Positions 41,847-50,504 of a stretch of DNA of 64,000 nt are shown piece by piece. This stretch comes from Anaerolineales bacterium (GTDB lineage Bacteria; Chloroflexota; Anaerolineae; JAAEKA01), in NCBI GenBank assembly GCA_020634615.1, contig JACKBI010000008.1, positions 186,001-250,000 on the forward strand, in the 5' to 3' direction. Made by a program: the position numbers and the translations under genes. The notes under the pieces are model-generated. The model was not told the DNA's origin, ran no database searches, and saw nothing but the letters and a program-made list of their open reading frames with translations. Every line of letters begins with the position of its first letter. The first letter of the stretch is position 1.

Positions 41847-43382
41847 TCAGGGCTCGCTGCCGGAGGCATTCGCACAATCACTCCTGGTGAGGATTTCGTT
41901 ATCTTTCATCTGATCTGGGTCGAGGACCGCCACCAGCCCAAGCATCAGCGCCAGGACCAGGTAAATGTGCTGAACCCAAAGGTTGTCAAAGACATTGTGT
42001 ATCGTCGCGTGCACGAGACTGCCGAGGACGCCCGCGCCCACGGCGGCGACAAATCGCTTGTTGCTTGCGGTACCACGTAGCGCTTGCCAGATGCTTGCGA
42101 ACCAGAGCACCAGATAGCTCAACAGTCCAAGCAAACCCGACTCGCCGGCCACGTTCAGATAGACGTTGTGAGCGTGGCCGAGGGCATCCTGCCAGCGAGG
42201 CAGGCGGTAGGCCTCATAAGCCACTGCGTAGTTGCCCGGACCAACGCCGAGCCAGGGGTGGTCAGTCCACATGTTGATGGCTGCTTGCCAATGTGCGAGA
42301 CGTTCGACCACCGAGAAACTGGCGTCGGTCACCTCGGCGCGCGTTACGTCGACAATGCCGAGGTAGCTGCCCAGGTCGCCAATGCGGGCAGTGATGGACG
42401 GCGGCAGAAGATCCGCCAGACCGAATACCACCACAACTGCGGCAACTGCGACAGCGGCCAGGATCAGCACCGGTGCTGCTCGGCGGGCATGGGCCAGAAG
42501 CACCACCACCAGCGCAGCTGCCAGTCCCAGCCAGGCGCCGCGGCTCCAGCTCACCAACACACCCAGACAGATGATCAGTGCGGCCAGCGGCAAAGCAGCT
42601 TGTTGCCAGCGGCGTGGTGCAACATCGATTATCAGCCTGCTTTGCGGGCGACGGGATGCACGTGACGCGGTCCACGCCCAGATTGCCAGGCTCGCGGCCA
42701 GCGGCGCGGCCAACCCAAGATACCCGGCAAATGGGTTCGGCTGGCGAAATGTGCCGTATGCCCGCAGGAAACGGCCCATCAACACGAACTCGTCTGGCCC
42801 GGACTGCGTGGCAAACTGGTACAGGCCAAAGGCAGCCTGGCTAATCGCCGCCAACAGCAAACCCGCCACCAGCCAGCCGGCCCGTTCAGCAGGCAACGCT
42901 GCCACCACAACCAAATACAGGGCCAGTACCTGAATCCACTTCAGCAGTTCAGGCAGCCCTTCGCGGTAGCTGGCAGCGCCCAGCAGCGCAACAGCCTGGA
43001 TAGCTGCAAACAACACCAACGGCACCAGCAGCGGCAGGCGGGGCACGACGATACTGTGCCGTACGACTCCGTGCGCCAGCCAGGCTGCCAGCGTAAGGGC
43101 CAGCAGCAGATCAGACCCGTCCAGCGCCGCGCCACCGATGGAAAGCGGCCAGGCCGATGCCCAGGGAATCGCAATTGCCAGTGCCACGATGCCAATCCAT
43201 GGCCTGATCAGCACCGCCAGCGCAATAGCGACAGCAGCCAGAAGCACCACGCTTGCCGCCACAGGCAGGAAGGTGACCATGACCACACTGACGAGCAGCA
43301 GCCCCACCAGGAACAACGGAGCGGGAAGAGTCTGGATCGACGGCAGTCTAGCAGTCAGATTGGTTCGCGGAAAGTGCTGCAT
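41847..43382 (-). CDS. O-antigen ligase / polymerase-type membrane protein (Wzy_C)
   Basis: 511 residues with 11-12 TM helices. The large outside loop of the Wzy_C/WaaL family contains RLAHWQAAINMWTDHPWLGVGPGNYAVAY and HAHNVYLNVAGESGLLGLLSY, with the family's conserved Arg and H-x-H/N elements. It ligates or polymerises surface glycans at the outer face of the membrane. First gene of the polysaccharide operon (ligase, GtrA, GT4, six-TM protein). Start ATG 43382; no strong promoter was seen in the 196-bp divergent gap. Confidence 0.88.
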   Translation of the reverse strand: MQHFPRTNLTARLPSIQTLPAPLFLVGLLLVSVVMVTFLPVAASVVLLAAVAIALAVLIRPWIGIVALAIAIPWASAWPLSIGGAALDGSDLLLALTLAAWLAHGVVRHSIVVPRLPLLVPLVLFAAIQAVALLGAASYREGLPELLKWIQVLALYLVVVAALPAERAGWLVAGLLLAAISQAAFGLYQFATQSGPDEFVLMGRFLRAYGTFRQPNPFAGYLGLAAPLAASLAIWAWTASRASRRPQSRLIIDVAPRRWQQAALPLAALIICLGVLVSWSRGAWLGLAAALVVVLLAHARRAAPVLILAAVAVAAVVVVFGLADLLPPSITARIGDLGSYLGIVDVTRAEVTDASFSVVERLAHWQAAINMWTDHPWLGVGPGNYAVAYEAYRLPRWQDALGHAHNVYLNVAGESGLLGLLSYLVLWFASIWQALRGTASNKRFVAAVGAGVLGSLVHATIHNVFDNLWVQHIYLVLALMLGLVAVLDPDQMKDNEILTRSDCANASGSEP

Positions 43383-43500
43383 CCGTATCTTTCAGCCAAT
43401 GAGTGACGGGCCAAACGGTTTTGTACCACCGTTGGAACACTTTGTCAAAACCGACGTCCTGCAGGTAGTTCGATGTCTTACACGTTGTAGGGGTTGAGAT

Positions 43501-43529
43501 TTTTGCGGTTTTCAAGCACGTGGTATAAT
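43501..43529 (+). promoter_or_regulatory. Probable promoter of the dsbA-VKOR operon
   Basis: TATAAT at 43524-43529 with a weak -35 (TTTTGC, 17-nt spacer). About 43 nt leader to ATG 43579. Confidence 0.4.
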
Positions 43530-43578
43530 GCGCCGCATCCAGCCAGCGGGCTGGCGCAATCAACTTACTGAGGATACC

Positions 43579-44352
43579 ATGGCCAAGAAAAAGAAGTCGC
43601 GAACCCCAAACGTTCCTGCAAGCACGACACAGACCACCAGTTCTTCAGCGCCAAAAAAGACCAGCAAGTCGGCAAGCGCACGTAAGAAAGACCGGACGAC
43701 GACCTATCTGTTAATTGCGGGAGCCGCGATTGCAGTCGCGGTTATTGCGTTGATCGTTGTGCAGAATCGCAGCACGGCCAAGGTGTCGGTGCCTCCGGTT
43801 GCGGCAGCAGCGGCCGCTGATGCGATCAACGACCGAAACACGCAAGGTCCCGCTGATGCACCTGTGACCGTGACGGTCTTTTCGGACTTTGAATGCCCGG
43901 CCTGCAAGAGCTTCGCCACCGGCGCCGAGAAGCAGATGGTCGATGAGTACGTCAACACGGGCAAAGTACATTTCGTTTACAAGCATTTTCCGCTGCCACA
44001 ACACAACCCTAGCGCCACTCAGGGCGCCCTCGCCGCCGAATGCGCCGCCGACCAGGGCCAGTTCTGGCCAATGCACGATTACCTCTTCCAGGAGGCCGGC
44101 AAGGCTGGCACCAGCACCTTTACGCTGAGCCGCTTGCGCGCTATGTCGGACGCGCTTGGCATGGACACAGCAACATTCAGCAAATGTGTCAGCCAGTCGG
44201 AGTACGCGCAGCAGGTGCGTGAGGACATCCAGGAAGGTCAGCGATTGGGTGTCAATGCGACGCCGACGATCTATGTCAACGGCCAGAAGGTCGATAACTC
44301 CTATCCGCTGATCAAGGCCAAGATCGACGAAGCGCTGGCTCAGCAAGGGTAG
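43579..44352 (+). CDS. Membrane-anchored DsbA-family thiol oxidoreductase
   Basis: 257 residues: Lys/Ser-rich cytoplasmic tail, one TM helix (TTYLLIAGAAIAVAVIALIVV), then a DsbA/BdbD-like thioredoxin fold outside with active site CPAC (Cys106, Cys109), cis-Pro in NATPTIYVNG and an inserted helical domain with another Cys pair (ECAADQG, KCVSQ). It introduces disulfides into exported proteins. GAGG precedes ATG 43579. The VKOR partner gene follows after 2 nt. Confidence 0.9.
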   Translation: MAKKKKSRTPNVPASTTQTTSSSAPKKTSKSASARKKDRTTTYLLIAGAAIAVAVIALIVVQNRSTAKVSVPPVAAAAAADAINDRNTQGPADAPVTVTVFSDFECPACKSFATGAEKQMVDEYVNTGKVHFVYKHFPLPQHNPSATQGALAAECAADQGQFWPMHDYLFQEAGKAGTSTFTLSRLRAMSDALGMDTATFSKCVSQSEYAQQVREDIQEGQRLGVNATPTIYVNGQKVDNSYPLIKAKIDEALAQQG

Positions 44353-44354
44353 CC

Positions 44355-44816
44355 ATGGGCAATTCCCGACCCTGGATTTCCAGGTTGCAACTGATTTTCA
44401 CGATTGCAGGTATTGGCATTGCCGGTTACCTGACCTACGTTAAGCTCTTTGCGATCCAGCCTTACTGTGCAGGCGTTGGTAATTGCGAGGCGGTCCAGAC
44501 CAGTGTATATGCTGAGCTGCTCGGTGTACCGGTCGCCATTTGGGGCTTGTTGACTTACATCGCCCTGCTGGCTTTGTGGCTCCTGAAGCGCTCGAACTGG
44601 CGCGATCTTGGCCACCTGGGAGGCATGGCGACCTTTCTAGTAACCATGGTAGGCGTGATCTTCTCTGCCTATCTGACCTATCTTGAGCTGTTCGTGATCC
44701 ACGCCATCTGTCCGTGGTGTGTGGCCTCGGCGATTGTGATGACCGTGCTGTTTGTCCTTTCAATTGTCGAAATGTTCTTCTCCGGAGAACCGGACGCGGA
44801 GCCAGAGCCGGCCTGA
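44355..44816 (+). CDS. Vitamin K epoxide reductase (VKOR) family protein
   Basis: 153 residues, four TM helices. Loop cysteines Cys38 and Cys44 (CAGVGNC), the conserved Ser in QTSVYAELLGVP, and the active-site pair CPWC (Cys119/Cys122). Bacterial VKOR re-oxidises DsbA-type proteins and passes electrons to quinones, replacing DsbB. Here it stands alone rather than fused to a thioredoxin domain and should serve the DsbA-like protein encoded 2 nt upstream. Confidence 0.92.
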   Translation: MGNSRPWISRLQLIFTIAGIGIAGYLTYVKLFAIQPYCAGVGNCEAVQTSVYAELLGVPVAIWGLLTYIALLALWLLKRSNWRDLGHLGGMATFLVTMVGVIFSAYLTYLELFVIHAICPWCVASAIVMTVLFVLSIVEMFFSGEPDAEPEPA

Positions 44817-44841
44817 TTGTGCGGTTGTGGTCTTCAAAAAG

Positions 44842-44888
44842 ACGCGAAGAGCGGCGGATTGCACCATGCAATCCGCCGCTCTTCGCGT
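44842..44888. terminator. Bidirectional terminator, perfect 22-bp stem
   Basis: Arms 44842-44863 and 44867-44888 are exact inverted copies with a 3-nt loop (CCA). It lies between the convergent VKOR and MTA-phosphorylase genes; on the minus strand a T5 run follows. Confidence 0.85.
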
Positions 44889-44907
44889 GACGAAATGGTT
44901 GGCCTGC

Positions 44908-45792
44908 TCAGGTCGTCATGTACTTGCCCAGAATCAGCTCCAGTTGTTGCCGCGCCTCCGCTGGCCACAGGTCGGGATGTGTCGTAATTCCATCCTTCAG
45001 CGCATCACGCTGCGGGCTGGGGCCGGCCTCGGCCAACATGCCGACTGCACGGCGCACCGCTTCGCGGGCTGTCTGGGTGTTTTTGTTGAGCATGCGGATA
45101 ATCGCTTCCACAGTCACCGGTCCTTCGCCCTCGTGCCACACGTCGTAGTCGGTAACGTGCGCCATGACCGCATAGCTCATCTCCGCCTCACGCGCAAGAA
45201 ACGCCTCAGGCACCGTGGTCATGCCCACAACGGAGATGCCAAGTTGGCGGAAGATTCGACTCTCCGCCTTGGTGCTGAAGCGCGGTCCTTCGATGGTGAC
45301 GTAAGTGCCGCCAAAGTGGGCCCGTGTGCCCGTTTGCTGCACGGCACGGTAGCACACTTCTGAGGTGTATTCGCAGAACGGATTCGCCACCGACACGTGA
45401 ATGACGACGCCTTGGGTACCAACCGCCGGGTCATCGAAATACGACAGCGGGCGCAGGCGCGTTCGGTCGTAAAGCTGGTCAGGCACCACGAAGTCGCCAG
45501 GGTGGATCTGCTCCTGCAAGCTGCCACAGGCACTGACTGCTATCAGATACTCCACGCCCAGCTTCTTGAAACCCCAAATGTTGGCGCGCGAGTTGAGTTG
45601 CGTCGGACTGATGCGATGGCCGCGTCCGTGCCGGCTTAGAAACGCGACGCGCTGGCCATCCATCGTGCCGATGATGTACGAGTCTGAAGGGGCGCCGAAC
45701 GGAGTGTCGAGCGTAATTTCTTCGACGTCCTTCAATGCACTGAGTTCGTACACGCCTGTGCCACCCAGCACACCAATTCGAACAGGTTCCAT
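44908..45792 (-). CDS. mtnP: S-methyl-5'-thioadenosine phosphorylase
   Basis: 294 residues. Cleaves 5'-methylthioadenosine from polyamine and other SAM-using pathways into adenine and MTR-1-phosphate. Family motifs: GVLGGTGVYEL (phosphate), FLSRHGRGHRISP, VSACGSLQE, TYVTIEGPRFSTKAESR, VGMTTVPEAFLAREAEMSYA and TDYDVWHE with the Asp that selects adenine-type bases. ATG 45792 follows AAAGGAAG; the longer frame is not used. 25 nt downstream of the CysQ-like gene. No other methionine-salvage genes are adjacent. Confidence 0.93.
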   Translation of the reverse strand: MEPVRIGVLGGTGVYELSALKDVEEITLDTPFGAPSDSYIIGTMDGQRVAFLSRHGRGHRISPTQLNSRANIWGFKKLGVEYLIAVSACGSLQEQIHPGDFVVPDQLYDRTRLRPLSYFDDPAVGTQGVVIHVSVANPFCEYTSEVCYRAVQQTGTRAHFGGTYVTIEGPRFSTKAESRIFRQLGISVVGMTTVPEAFLAREAEMSYAVMAHVTDYDVWHEGEGPVTVEAIIRMLNKNTQTAREAVRRAVGMLAEAGPSPQRDALKDGITTHPDLWPAEARQQLELILGKYMTT

Positions 45793-45817
45793 ATCAGCTT
45801 CCTTTCTCTCAGTCCTG

Positions 45818-46672
45818 CTACCAGAAGCCGGTTTCAGATCGGTATCCGGCTGATTCAGCCGCGCGGGCCGTCGCGGCCACAATCTCACTCTGCAGGCAGC
45901 CGTTGCTGGCCACCAGTCCCTGGCGTTGCCGAACGTCCGGCTTGTTGTACTGGAGTGGATGACCCCAGCTATCACTGATTGCGCCGCCGGCCGCCCGCAG
46001 GATAGCCTCGGGCGCGCAGGTGTCCCATTCCTTCAGGCCCGGCGACGGATGGATGTAGAGGTCGCAGATTGCCGTCGCCAGCAGACCAACTTTCAGCCCA
46101 ACACTGCCGCTGGGGCGGTCCTGGGTGATGCCAAGTTCCTGACACACCGCGCTGACCAGTGGATCGCGATGGGACCGGCTGGCAACCAGCCTCATGTCAG
46201 CCGCTTGATCGATTTCCGAGACGGCCAGCGGAGCAGCTACACCATGGGTGATCACTTCGGCCAGCGCACCCGGTACACCGCGGTACAACACGTCCGCGAC
46301 AGGCTGGTAGACCACGCCCAGGACCGGTGCACCGTCGATCGCCAGCCCAACCATCACGGCAAACTCACCGATCTTGCCGATGAATTCCTTGGTGCCATCC
46401 AGCGGGTCAATGATCCAGACCCGGCTGCGATCCAGGCGATAGGTGTTGTCAGCCGACTCTTCAGCCAGAATGCCATCGTCGGGGAATGCAGCGCGCAAGC
46501 CGGAAACCAGATAAGCATTCGCCGCGTGGTCAGCCGCCGTTACCGGGTCGTTGACGCCCTTCCATGTCACCTCGACGCCGTTCTCGTAGAAGGAACGAAC
46601 CAGCGCTCCCGCCTCGCGGACCAGCCGCTCGACCAGCGGCAACTCGTTTTCGACCAGATCCTGATACTGCAA
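45818..46672 (-). CDS. Inositol-monophosphatase-family phosphatase, CysQ-like
   Basis: 284 residues. Metal and catalytic motifs: GILAEESADN (Glu), WIIDPLDGTKEFI (DPxDG(T) motif) and KEWDTCAPEAILRAAGG (C-terminal Asp). DGTKEFI with Lys-Glu is typical of CysQ, the 3'(2'),5'-bisphosphate nucleotidase that removes PAP from sulfate assimilation; inositol monophosphatases usually have DGTxNF. Li-sensitive Mg enzyme by family. Start ATG 46672. Operon with MTA phosphorylase; no sulfate genes adjacent. Confidence 0.85.
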   Translation of the reverse strand: MQYQDLVENELPLVERLVREAGALVRSFYENGVEVTWKGVNDPVTAADHAANAYLVSGLRAAFPDDGILAEESADNTYRLDRSRVWIIDPLDGTKEFIGKIGEFAVMVGLAIDGAPVLGVVYQPVADVLYRGVPGALAEVITHGVAAPLAVSEIDQAADMRLVASRSHRDPLVSAVCQELGITQDRPSGSVGLKVGLLATAICDLYIHPSPGLKEWDTCAPEAILRAAGGAISDSWGHPLQYNKPDVRQRQGLVASNGCLQSEIVAATARAAESAGYRSETGFW

Positions 46673-46695
46673 AGTGATTACTCCAATCTTGCTGC

Positions 46696-46731
46696 AAAAA
46701 CATGGGGCTGACCGTTTAGAGTCAGCCCCAT
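46696..46731 (-). terminator. Terminator of tmRNA
   Basis: Stem ATGGGGCTGAC / GTCAGCCCCAT (11 bp, 8-nt loop), followed on the minus strand by TTTTT. Confidence 0.85.
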
Positions 46732-46734
46732 CCA

Positions 46735-47161
46735 GGTGGAGATGGCGGGAATTGAACCCGCGTCCGAAACATTCGAGCGAGAATATACTACAAGCTTAGT
46801 CACTGATTGTGTCTTGGCTCTCCGACCCACCAGCGACAGCAGGTACCTGGAGAGGAAGTCGATGACCAGACGCATCTGGCTCTTTTGCCGGGCTTATCGA
46901 CGTCAGCCTGGCAGCATCTCTAACAGTTTATGGCAGCTTGCTCACAGCCTGCGAGACACACTGTGAGGGCCGCCTCGACCCGTGGGCCGAGGGGGTGGCT
47001 ATCTTCGCTTAGGCAGCGAGGGCGAAAGCCGCATTGCTGCGGGGGGCGAAGGTGAAAGCCTTAGTGTTGTTAGCACTTGTTGTTTTGCGCCTTTTTACGA
47101 GGTGGACGCACCTCGGCCTGCAATTCTCGGTCAGCCTGCCCCGTCGAAGCCGATCATCCCC
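46735..47161 (-). ncRNA. ssrA: tmRNA (transfer-messenger RNA)
   Basis: Rescues stalled ribosomes with SmpB. The 5' end reads GGGGATGATCGGCTTCGACG and the 3' tRNA-like end (GGACGCGGGTTCAATTCCCG T arm) closes the acceptor stem GGGGATG / CATCTCC. The tag frame starts at GCT and encodes ANNTKAFTFA, then about 6 residues, ending FALAA-stop; the ALAA end is the classic proteolysis tag. With the tRNA-borne Ala the tag is 22 residues. After the acceptor comes ACCT, so the last A of CCA is not encoded. About 427 nt, longer than the common 350-400. Confidence 0.95.
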
Positions 47162-47172
47162 TGGTACGTAAA

Positions 47173-47200
47173 ATTATACCACAGAGGCACGGCAAGTCAA
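47173..47200 (-). promoter_or_regulatory. Promoter of tmRNA
   Basis: Minus strand TTGACT (47200-47195), 16-nt spacer, TATAAT (47178-47173), 11 nt before the mature 5' end. Confidence 0.7.
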
Positions 47201-47230
47201 AGCCAAGTGCATCGATTTGGCACTGCGAAC

Positions 47231-47698
47231 TCAGTGATACATTTCCTTCAGCGCGCGCCGCATCTCGCGGTCGTGGTCGTGCTTGGCGATGCTGTCGCGC
47301 TTGTCGTACAGTTTCTTGCCGCGCGCCAGGCCAAGCTGAACCTTGGCCCGGCCGTTGCGCAGATGGATCTGGAGAGGAATGAGCGTCCAGCCCTTCTCCT
47401 GGATCTTGCCGTGCAATCGCAGTATCTCGCGGCGGTGCATCAGCAGCTTGCGCTCGCGGCGCGGCTCGTGATTCTCGCGATTCCCGTGGCTGTAGGGCGA
47501 CACGTGCGCGCCAATCAGCCAGACTTCGCCGCCGCGGATCATGGCAAAGCTGTCTTGCAGGTTGACCCGACCGGCGCGGATCGACTTGATCTCCGTGCCC
47601 GTCAGGACGATGCCTGCTTCGAACGTTTCTTCAATGATGTAGTCGTGCCGCGCCTTGCGATTCGACGCCACGACTTTGACGTCTGATTTTTCTTTCAT
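47231..47698 (-). CDS. smpB: SsrA-binding protein SmpB
   Basis: 155 residues. Partner of tmRNA in trans-translation; binds its tRNA-like part and the ribosomal A site. Motifs: VVASNRKARHDYIIEETFEAGI, VLTGTEIKSIRAGRVNLQDSF, PYSHGNRENHEPRRERKLLMHR, and the basic C-terminal tail that inserts into the mRNA channel (GKKLYDKRDSIAKHDHDREMRRA). ATG 47698, 4 nt after the S41 peptidase stop. The gene lies directly upstream of ssrA, a common arrangement. Confidence 0.97.
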   Translation of the reverse strand: MKEKSDVKVVASNRKARHDYIIEETFEAGIVLTGTEIKSIRAGRVNLQDSFAMIRGGEVWLIGAHVSPYSHGNRENHEPRRERKLLMHRREILRLHGKIQEKGWTLIPLQIHLRNGRAKVQLGLARGKKLYDKRDSIAKHDHDREMRRALKEMYH

Positions 47699-47702
47699 GG
47701 CC

Positions 47703-49163
47703 CTACTGGCTGGGCTGATCAAGACCCTGCAGGTACTTGACCGCTTCCAGCAATTGAACGTCATCAGTTGTTCCGCTGTCTTCGGCCGCCGGCTCGACCT
47801 CGATATCTGGCTCCAGCCCCTCTCCGTGAATAAGGCGGTCGTTGGGCGTATACCAGCGTGCTGTGGTTACGCTCAACATCGAGCCGTCGCTCAGTTGATG
47901 GGGAACCTGAACGGATCCCTTGCCGAATGTGGTCGTGCCTAACAGCACGCCGCGACCGGAATCCTGCACCGCACCGGCCAGGATTTCAGATGCGCTTGCG
48001 CTGCCTTCGTTGACCAGAACGACCAGCGGAATGTCAAACGCCCGTCCCTTGCCGGATGCATCATAGACTTGCTCTTCGCCGTCCTTGAAGCGCTCGATCA
48101 GGATCGGACCGTCCGGAACGAACTCGCTGGAGATATCCACTGCACTGCGCAGCAGGCCGCCAGGGTTGCCGCGCAGGTCGAGCACCAGGCCAACCGGGTT
48201 CTGTGCCAGCATTTCATCCAACGCCGCACGCACCTGTGCCACGGCCGGCGTGCTGAACTCGCCAAGTCGCAGGTAGGCGATGCCGTCGTCGCGCAGTTCG
48301 TATTCGACTACCGGGATGGAGATCGTATCACGCGTCACGACTACGTCACGCGCCTCCTGCTCCGGTGACTTGATTCCCAGCGTTACGTCCGATCCCTTCG
48401 GGCCGCGAATCAGGCTAATGGCATCCGATAATGCCATTTCGGTCACGTCCTCACCGTTTACGGTCAGGATGACATCGTCGCGACGAATGCCCGCATTCCA
48501 GGCCGGCTGGCCCTCGAAAGGTTCCACGATGCGCACTCCGCCGCCCTCCGCCTCAGCCACGCGAGCACCGATCCCCTCAAAGGAGCCGCTGAGACCCTCG
48601 TTGAAGAAGCGTGCCTGCTCCGGATCGCGAAGGAATGTATAGTCATCGTCGAGGCGGAACATGACGCCGTTGATCGCTCCGTAGCTGAGCCGGTCAACGG
48701 CTGGAATCGTCCCGTAATCCTCTTTCAGGATGTCGAGAACTGCCGAGATTACTTCGTCGGCGGTAGCCTCGCGGTCGAGTTCGGTGTCCGTTTCGCGTTC
48801 AGCAGCACGCAGCATGCCGGTCACCAAGCCGCCCACCATCTCTGGCGTGTCAGGAAGGTCGCCGTAGTAGTCGTCCTCCAACGCGCTCCAGGCTTCCCAG
48901 AGCAGATCGAATTCAGGCGGCACATCTTCGCCCTGGTTCAAAAAGGGCAGGGCGCTAGCTGCAGCCGGAGCCGGTGTCGCGTCAGGGCGTACAAGTGCGC
49001 TGGCCGCAACAGGAGCACTGGAGGCGTACTGCGGCGCAGTGACGCGTCCGGTGCCAAAGCCGGTGCCAAACCCGGCGAGAAAGGTCATTCCACCAAGCAA
49101 TATGACGACAGCGATAATGGCAATCCACTGCCAGGCCAACAATCGTTTCGAGTTGTTCATCAC
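47703..49163 (-). CDS. ctpA: S41-family carboxyl-terminal processing protease 1
   Basis: 486 residues: N-terminal TM anchor (WIAIIAVVILLGGMTFLAGFG), low-complexity linker, a helical region, PDZ domain (GIGARVAEAEGGGVRIVEPFEGQPAWNAGI) and the protease with Ser in NEGSASASEILAGAVQD and Lys in TFGKGSVQ. Acts outside the membrane, trimming C-termini of envelope proteins. About 80 residues longer than its neighbour because of an extra helical insert (about 105-160). Operon with smpB. Confidence 0.93.
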   Translation of the reverse strand: MMNNSKRLLAWQWIAIIAVVILLGGMTFLAGFGTGFGTGRVTAPQYASSAPVAASALVRPDATPAPAAASALPFLNQGEDVPPEFDLLWEAWSALEDDYYGDLPDTPEMVGGLVTGMLRAAERETDTELDREATADEVISAVLDILKEDYGTIPAVDRLSYGAINGVMFRLDDDYTFLRDPEQARFFNEGLSGSFEGIGARVAEAEGGGVRIVEPFEGQPAWNAGIRRDDVILTVNGEDVTEMALSDAISLIRGPKGSDVTLGIKSPEQEARDVVVTRDTISIPVVEYELRDDGIAYLRLGEFSTPAVAQVRAALDEMLAQNPVGLVLDLRGNPGGLLRSAVDISSEFVPDGPILIERFKDGEEQVYDASGKGRAFDIPLVVLVNEGSASASEILAGAVQDSGRGVLLGTTTFGKGSVQVPHQLSDGSMLSVTTARWYTPNDRLIHGEGLEPDIEVEPAAEDSGTTDDVQLLEAVKYLQGLDQPSQ

Positions 49164-49244
49164 GTTCCTCTGCTAATTCTCCGTAACATTCGGCGTGTTG
49201 CCAGTACAAAGCCTGCGATATCGCTGCGACCTGCCACACCGGTC

Positions 49245-50504
49245 TTAGTTCTGAGCCACATTGCCTGTCAATAGTTTGATCGCCTCGGCCAGCGGCGCAT
49301 CGATGTCATCCTGGTGCGGCGATTCAATATTCGGCGACAGGCCAACTCCGTTGATCTCATGCCCGTTGGGCGTTTGCCAGCGCGCCACGGTGACATGTAC
49401 CGATGAGCCATCGCTCAGGTCGCGGATCAGTTGCACCGAGCCTTTGCCGTAGGTCTTTTCTCCAATGAGCTGCGCACGGCCGCGGTCTTGCAGCGCGCCG
49501 GCGACGATTTCTGCTGCGCTGGCTGTCGCCCCGTCCACCAACACGGCGGTCGGCCAGTTCGGCGCTCGCTGTGCGGCCTCGACGCGGTAGGTCTCGCGGC
49601 TGCCGTCGTTCTTGCGTTCAAACAGCACGACGCCGTCGTTCAAAAAGCGGCTGGCCACGTCGATGGATGACTGCAGCAGCCCGCCGCCGTTGTGGCGCAG
49701 GTCGAGCACCAGGAACGAAATATCCTTGGCGTTCAGGTCAGCAATGGCGCTGTCCAACTCGTCAGCGGTACGTTCGGTGAACTGGCGGATCGCGATGTAG
49801 CCAACTTTCGGTGACTCTTCCAGTACACGCCATTCGACCGACGGCGTTTCAACCCGCTCGCGCACGACCGAGACGGTCACCAGATCAGCGGCGTCGCCGC
49901 GCCGCAGTTGAAGCTCGACTGGCTCGCCGATTGGCCCGCGTATCATGTCCAGCACCTGATCCTGGCTGAGTTCGGTGGTGATCTCGGTTCCGTTGATAGC
50001 CACCAGGATGTCGCCCTCCAGGATTCCCGCTGTCTCAGCCGCACGACCCGGCATCGGCTTTAACACGATGTTCCCTTGATCGTCGGTGGAGACCCAGGCG
50101 CCGATCCCGCCGAACTCACCACTCAGGTTTTCCTTTTCCCGCTGACGTGGCTGCGGCTCGACGAAATACGTGTACGGGTCATCGTAGGACTGCGCCAGTC
50201 CCTGGATGGCGGCATAGGTGCGCTGTTGGTTGGCCGGTTGGTCACCAAAGAAATCGCGTTGCAAGATGCGCCATGCTTCCCAGAAGACACCGAACTCGGT
50301 CGGTTGCGCGTCGTTTCCGATGGCCAGCTCAGCCAGCGGGTTGTCGGGCGTATCACCTGCGACTCGACTTGTGAGCCAATGTGTGCCGAATCCCGCCATG
50401 AACACAATTGCCAGGGTGGCGATAACCAGAAATGTCAGTCCAAGGCTGCGCAGTCTATCCACGTCAGTTTTTGCTCTCGTCGGTTGCTTTGTTGTGTCAG
50501 GCAA
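49245..50504 (-). CDS. S41-family carboxyl-terminal processing protease 2
   Basis: 419 residues, paralogue of the gene downstream: TM anchor (SLGLTFLVIATLAIVFMAGFG), PDZ domain (GIGAWVSTDDQGNIVLKPMPGRAAETAGI), Ser in VDGATASAAEIVAGALQD and Lys in KTYGKGSVQL. Catalytic set complete. The predicted start is TTG at 50504, with TACAAT only 6-7 nt upstream and no ribosome site, which suggests a leaderless message; a later GTG at 50462 is the alternative. 81 nt separate it from ctpA, so the pair probably forms an operon with smpB. Confidence 0.9.
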   Translation of the reverse strand: MPDTTKQPTRAKTDVDRLRSLGLTFLVIATLAIVFMAGFGTHWLTSRVAGDTPDNPLAELAIGNDAQPTEFGVFWEAWRILQRDFFGDQPANQQRTYAAIQGLAQSYDDPYTYFVEPQPRQREKENLSGEFGGIGAWVSTDDQGNIVLKPMPGRAAETAGILEGDILVAINGTEITTELSQDQVLDMIRGPIGEPVELQLRRGDAADLVTVSVVRERVETPSVEWRVLEESPKVGYIAIRQFTERTADELDSAIADLNAKDISFLVLDLRHNGGGLLQSSIDVASRFLNDGVVLFERKNDGSRETYRVEAAQRAPNWPTAVLVDGATASAAEIVAGALQDRGRAQLIGEKTYGKGSVQLIRDLSDGSSVHVTVARWQTPNGHEINGVGLSPNIESPHQDDIDAPLAEAIKLLTGNVAQN

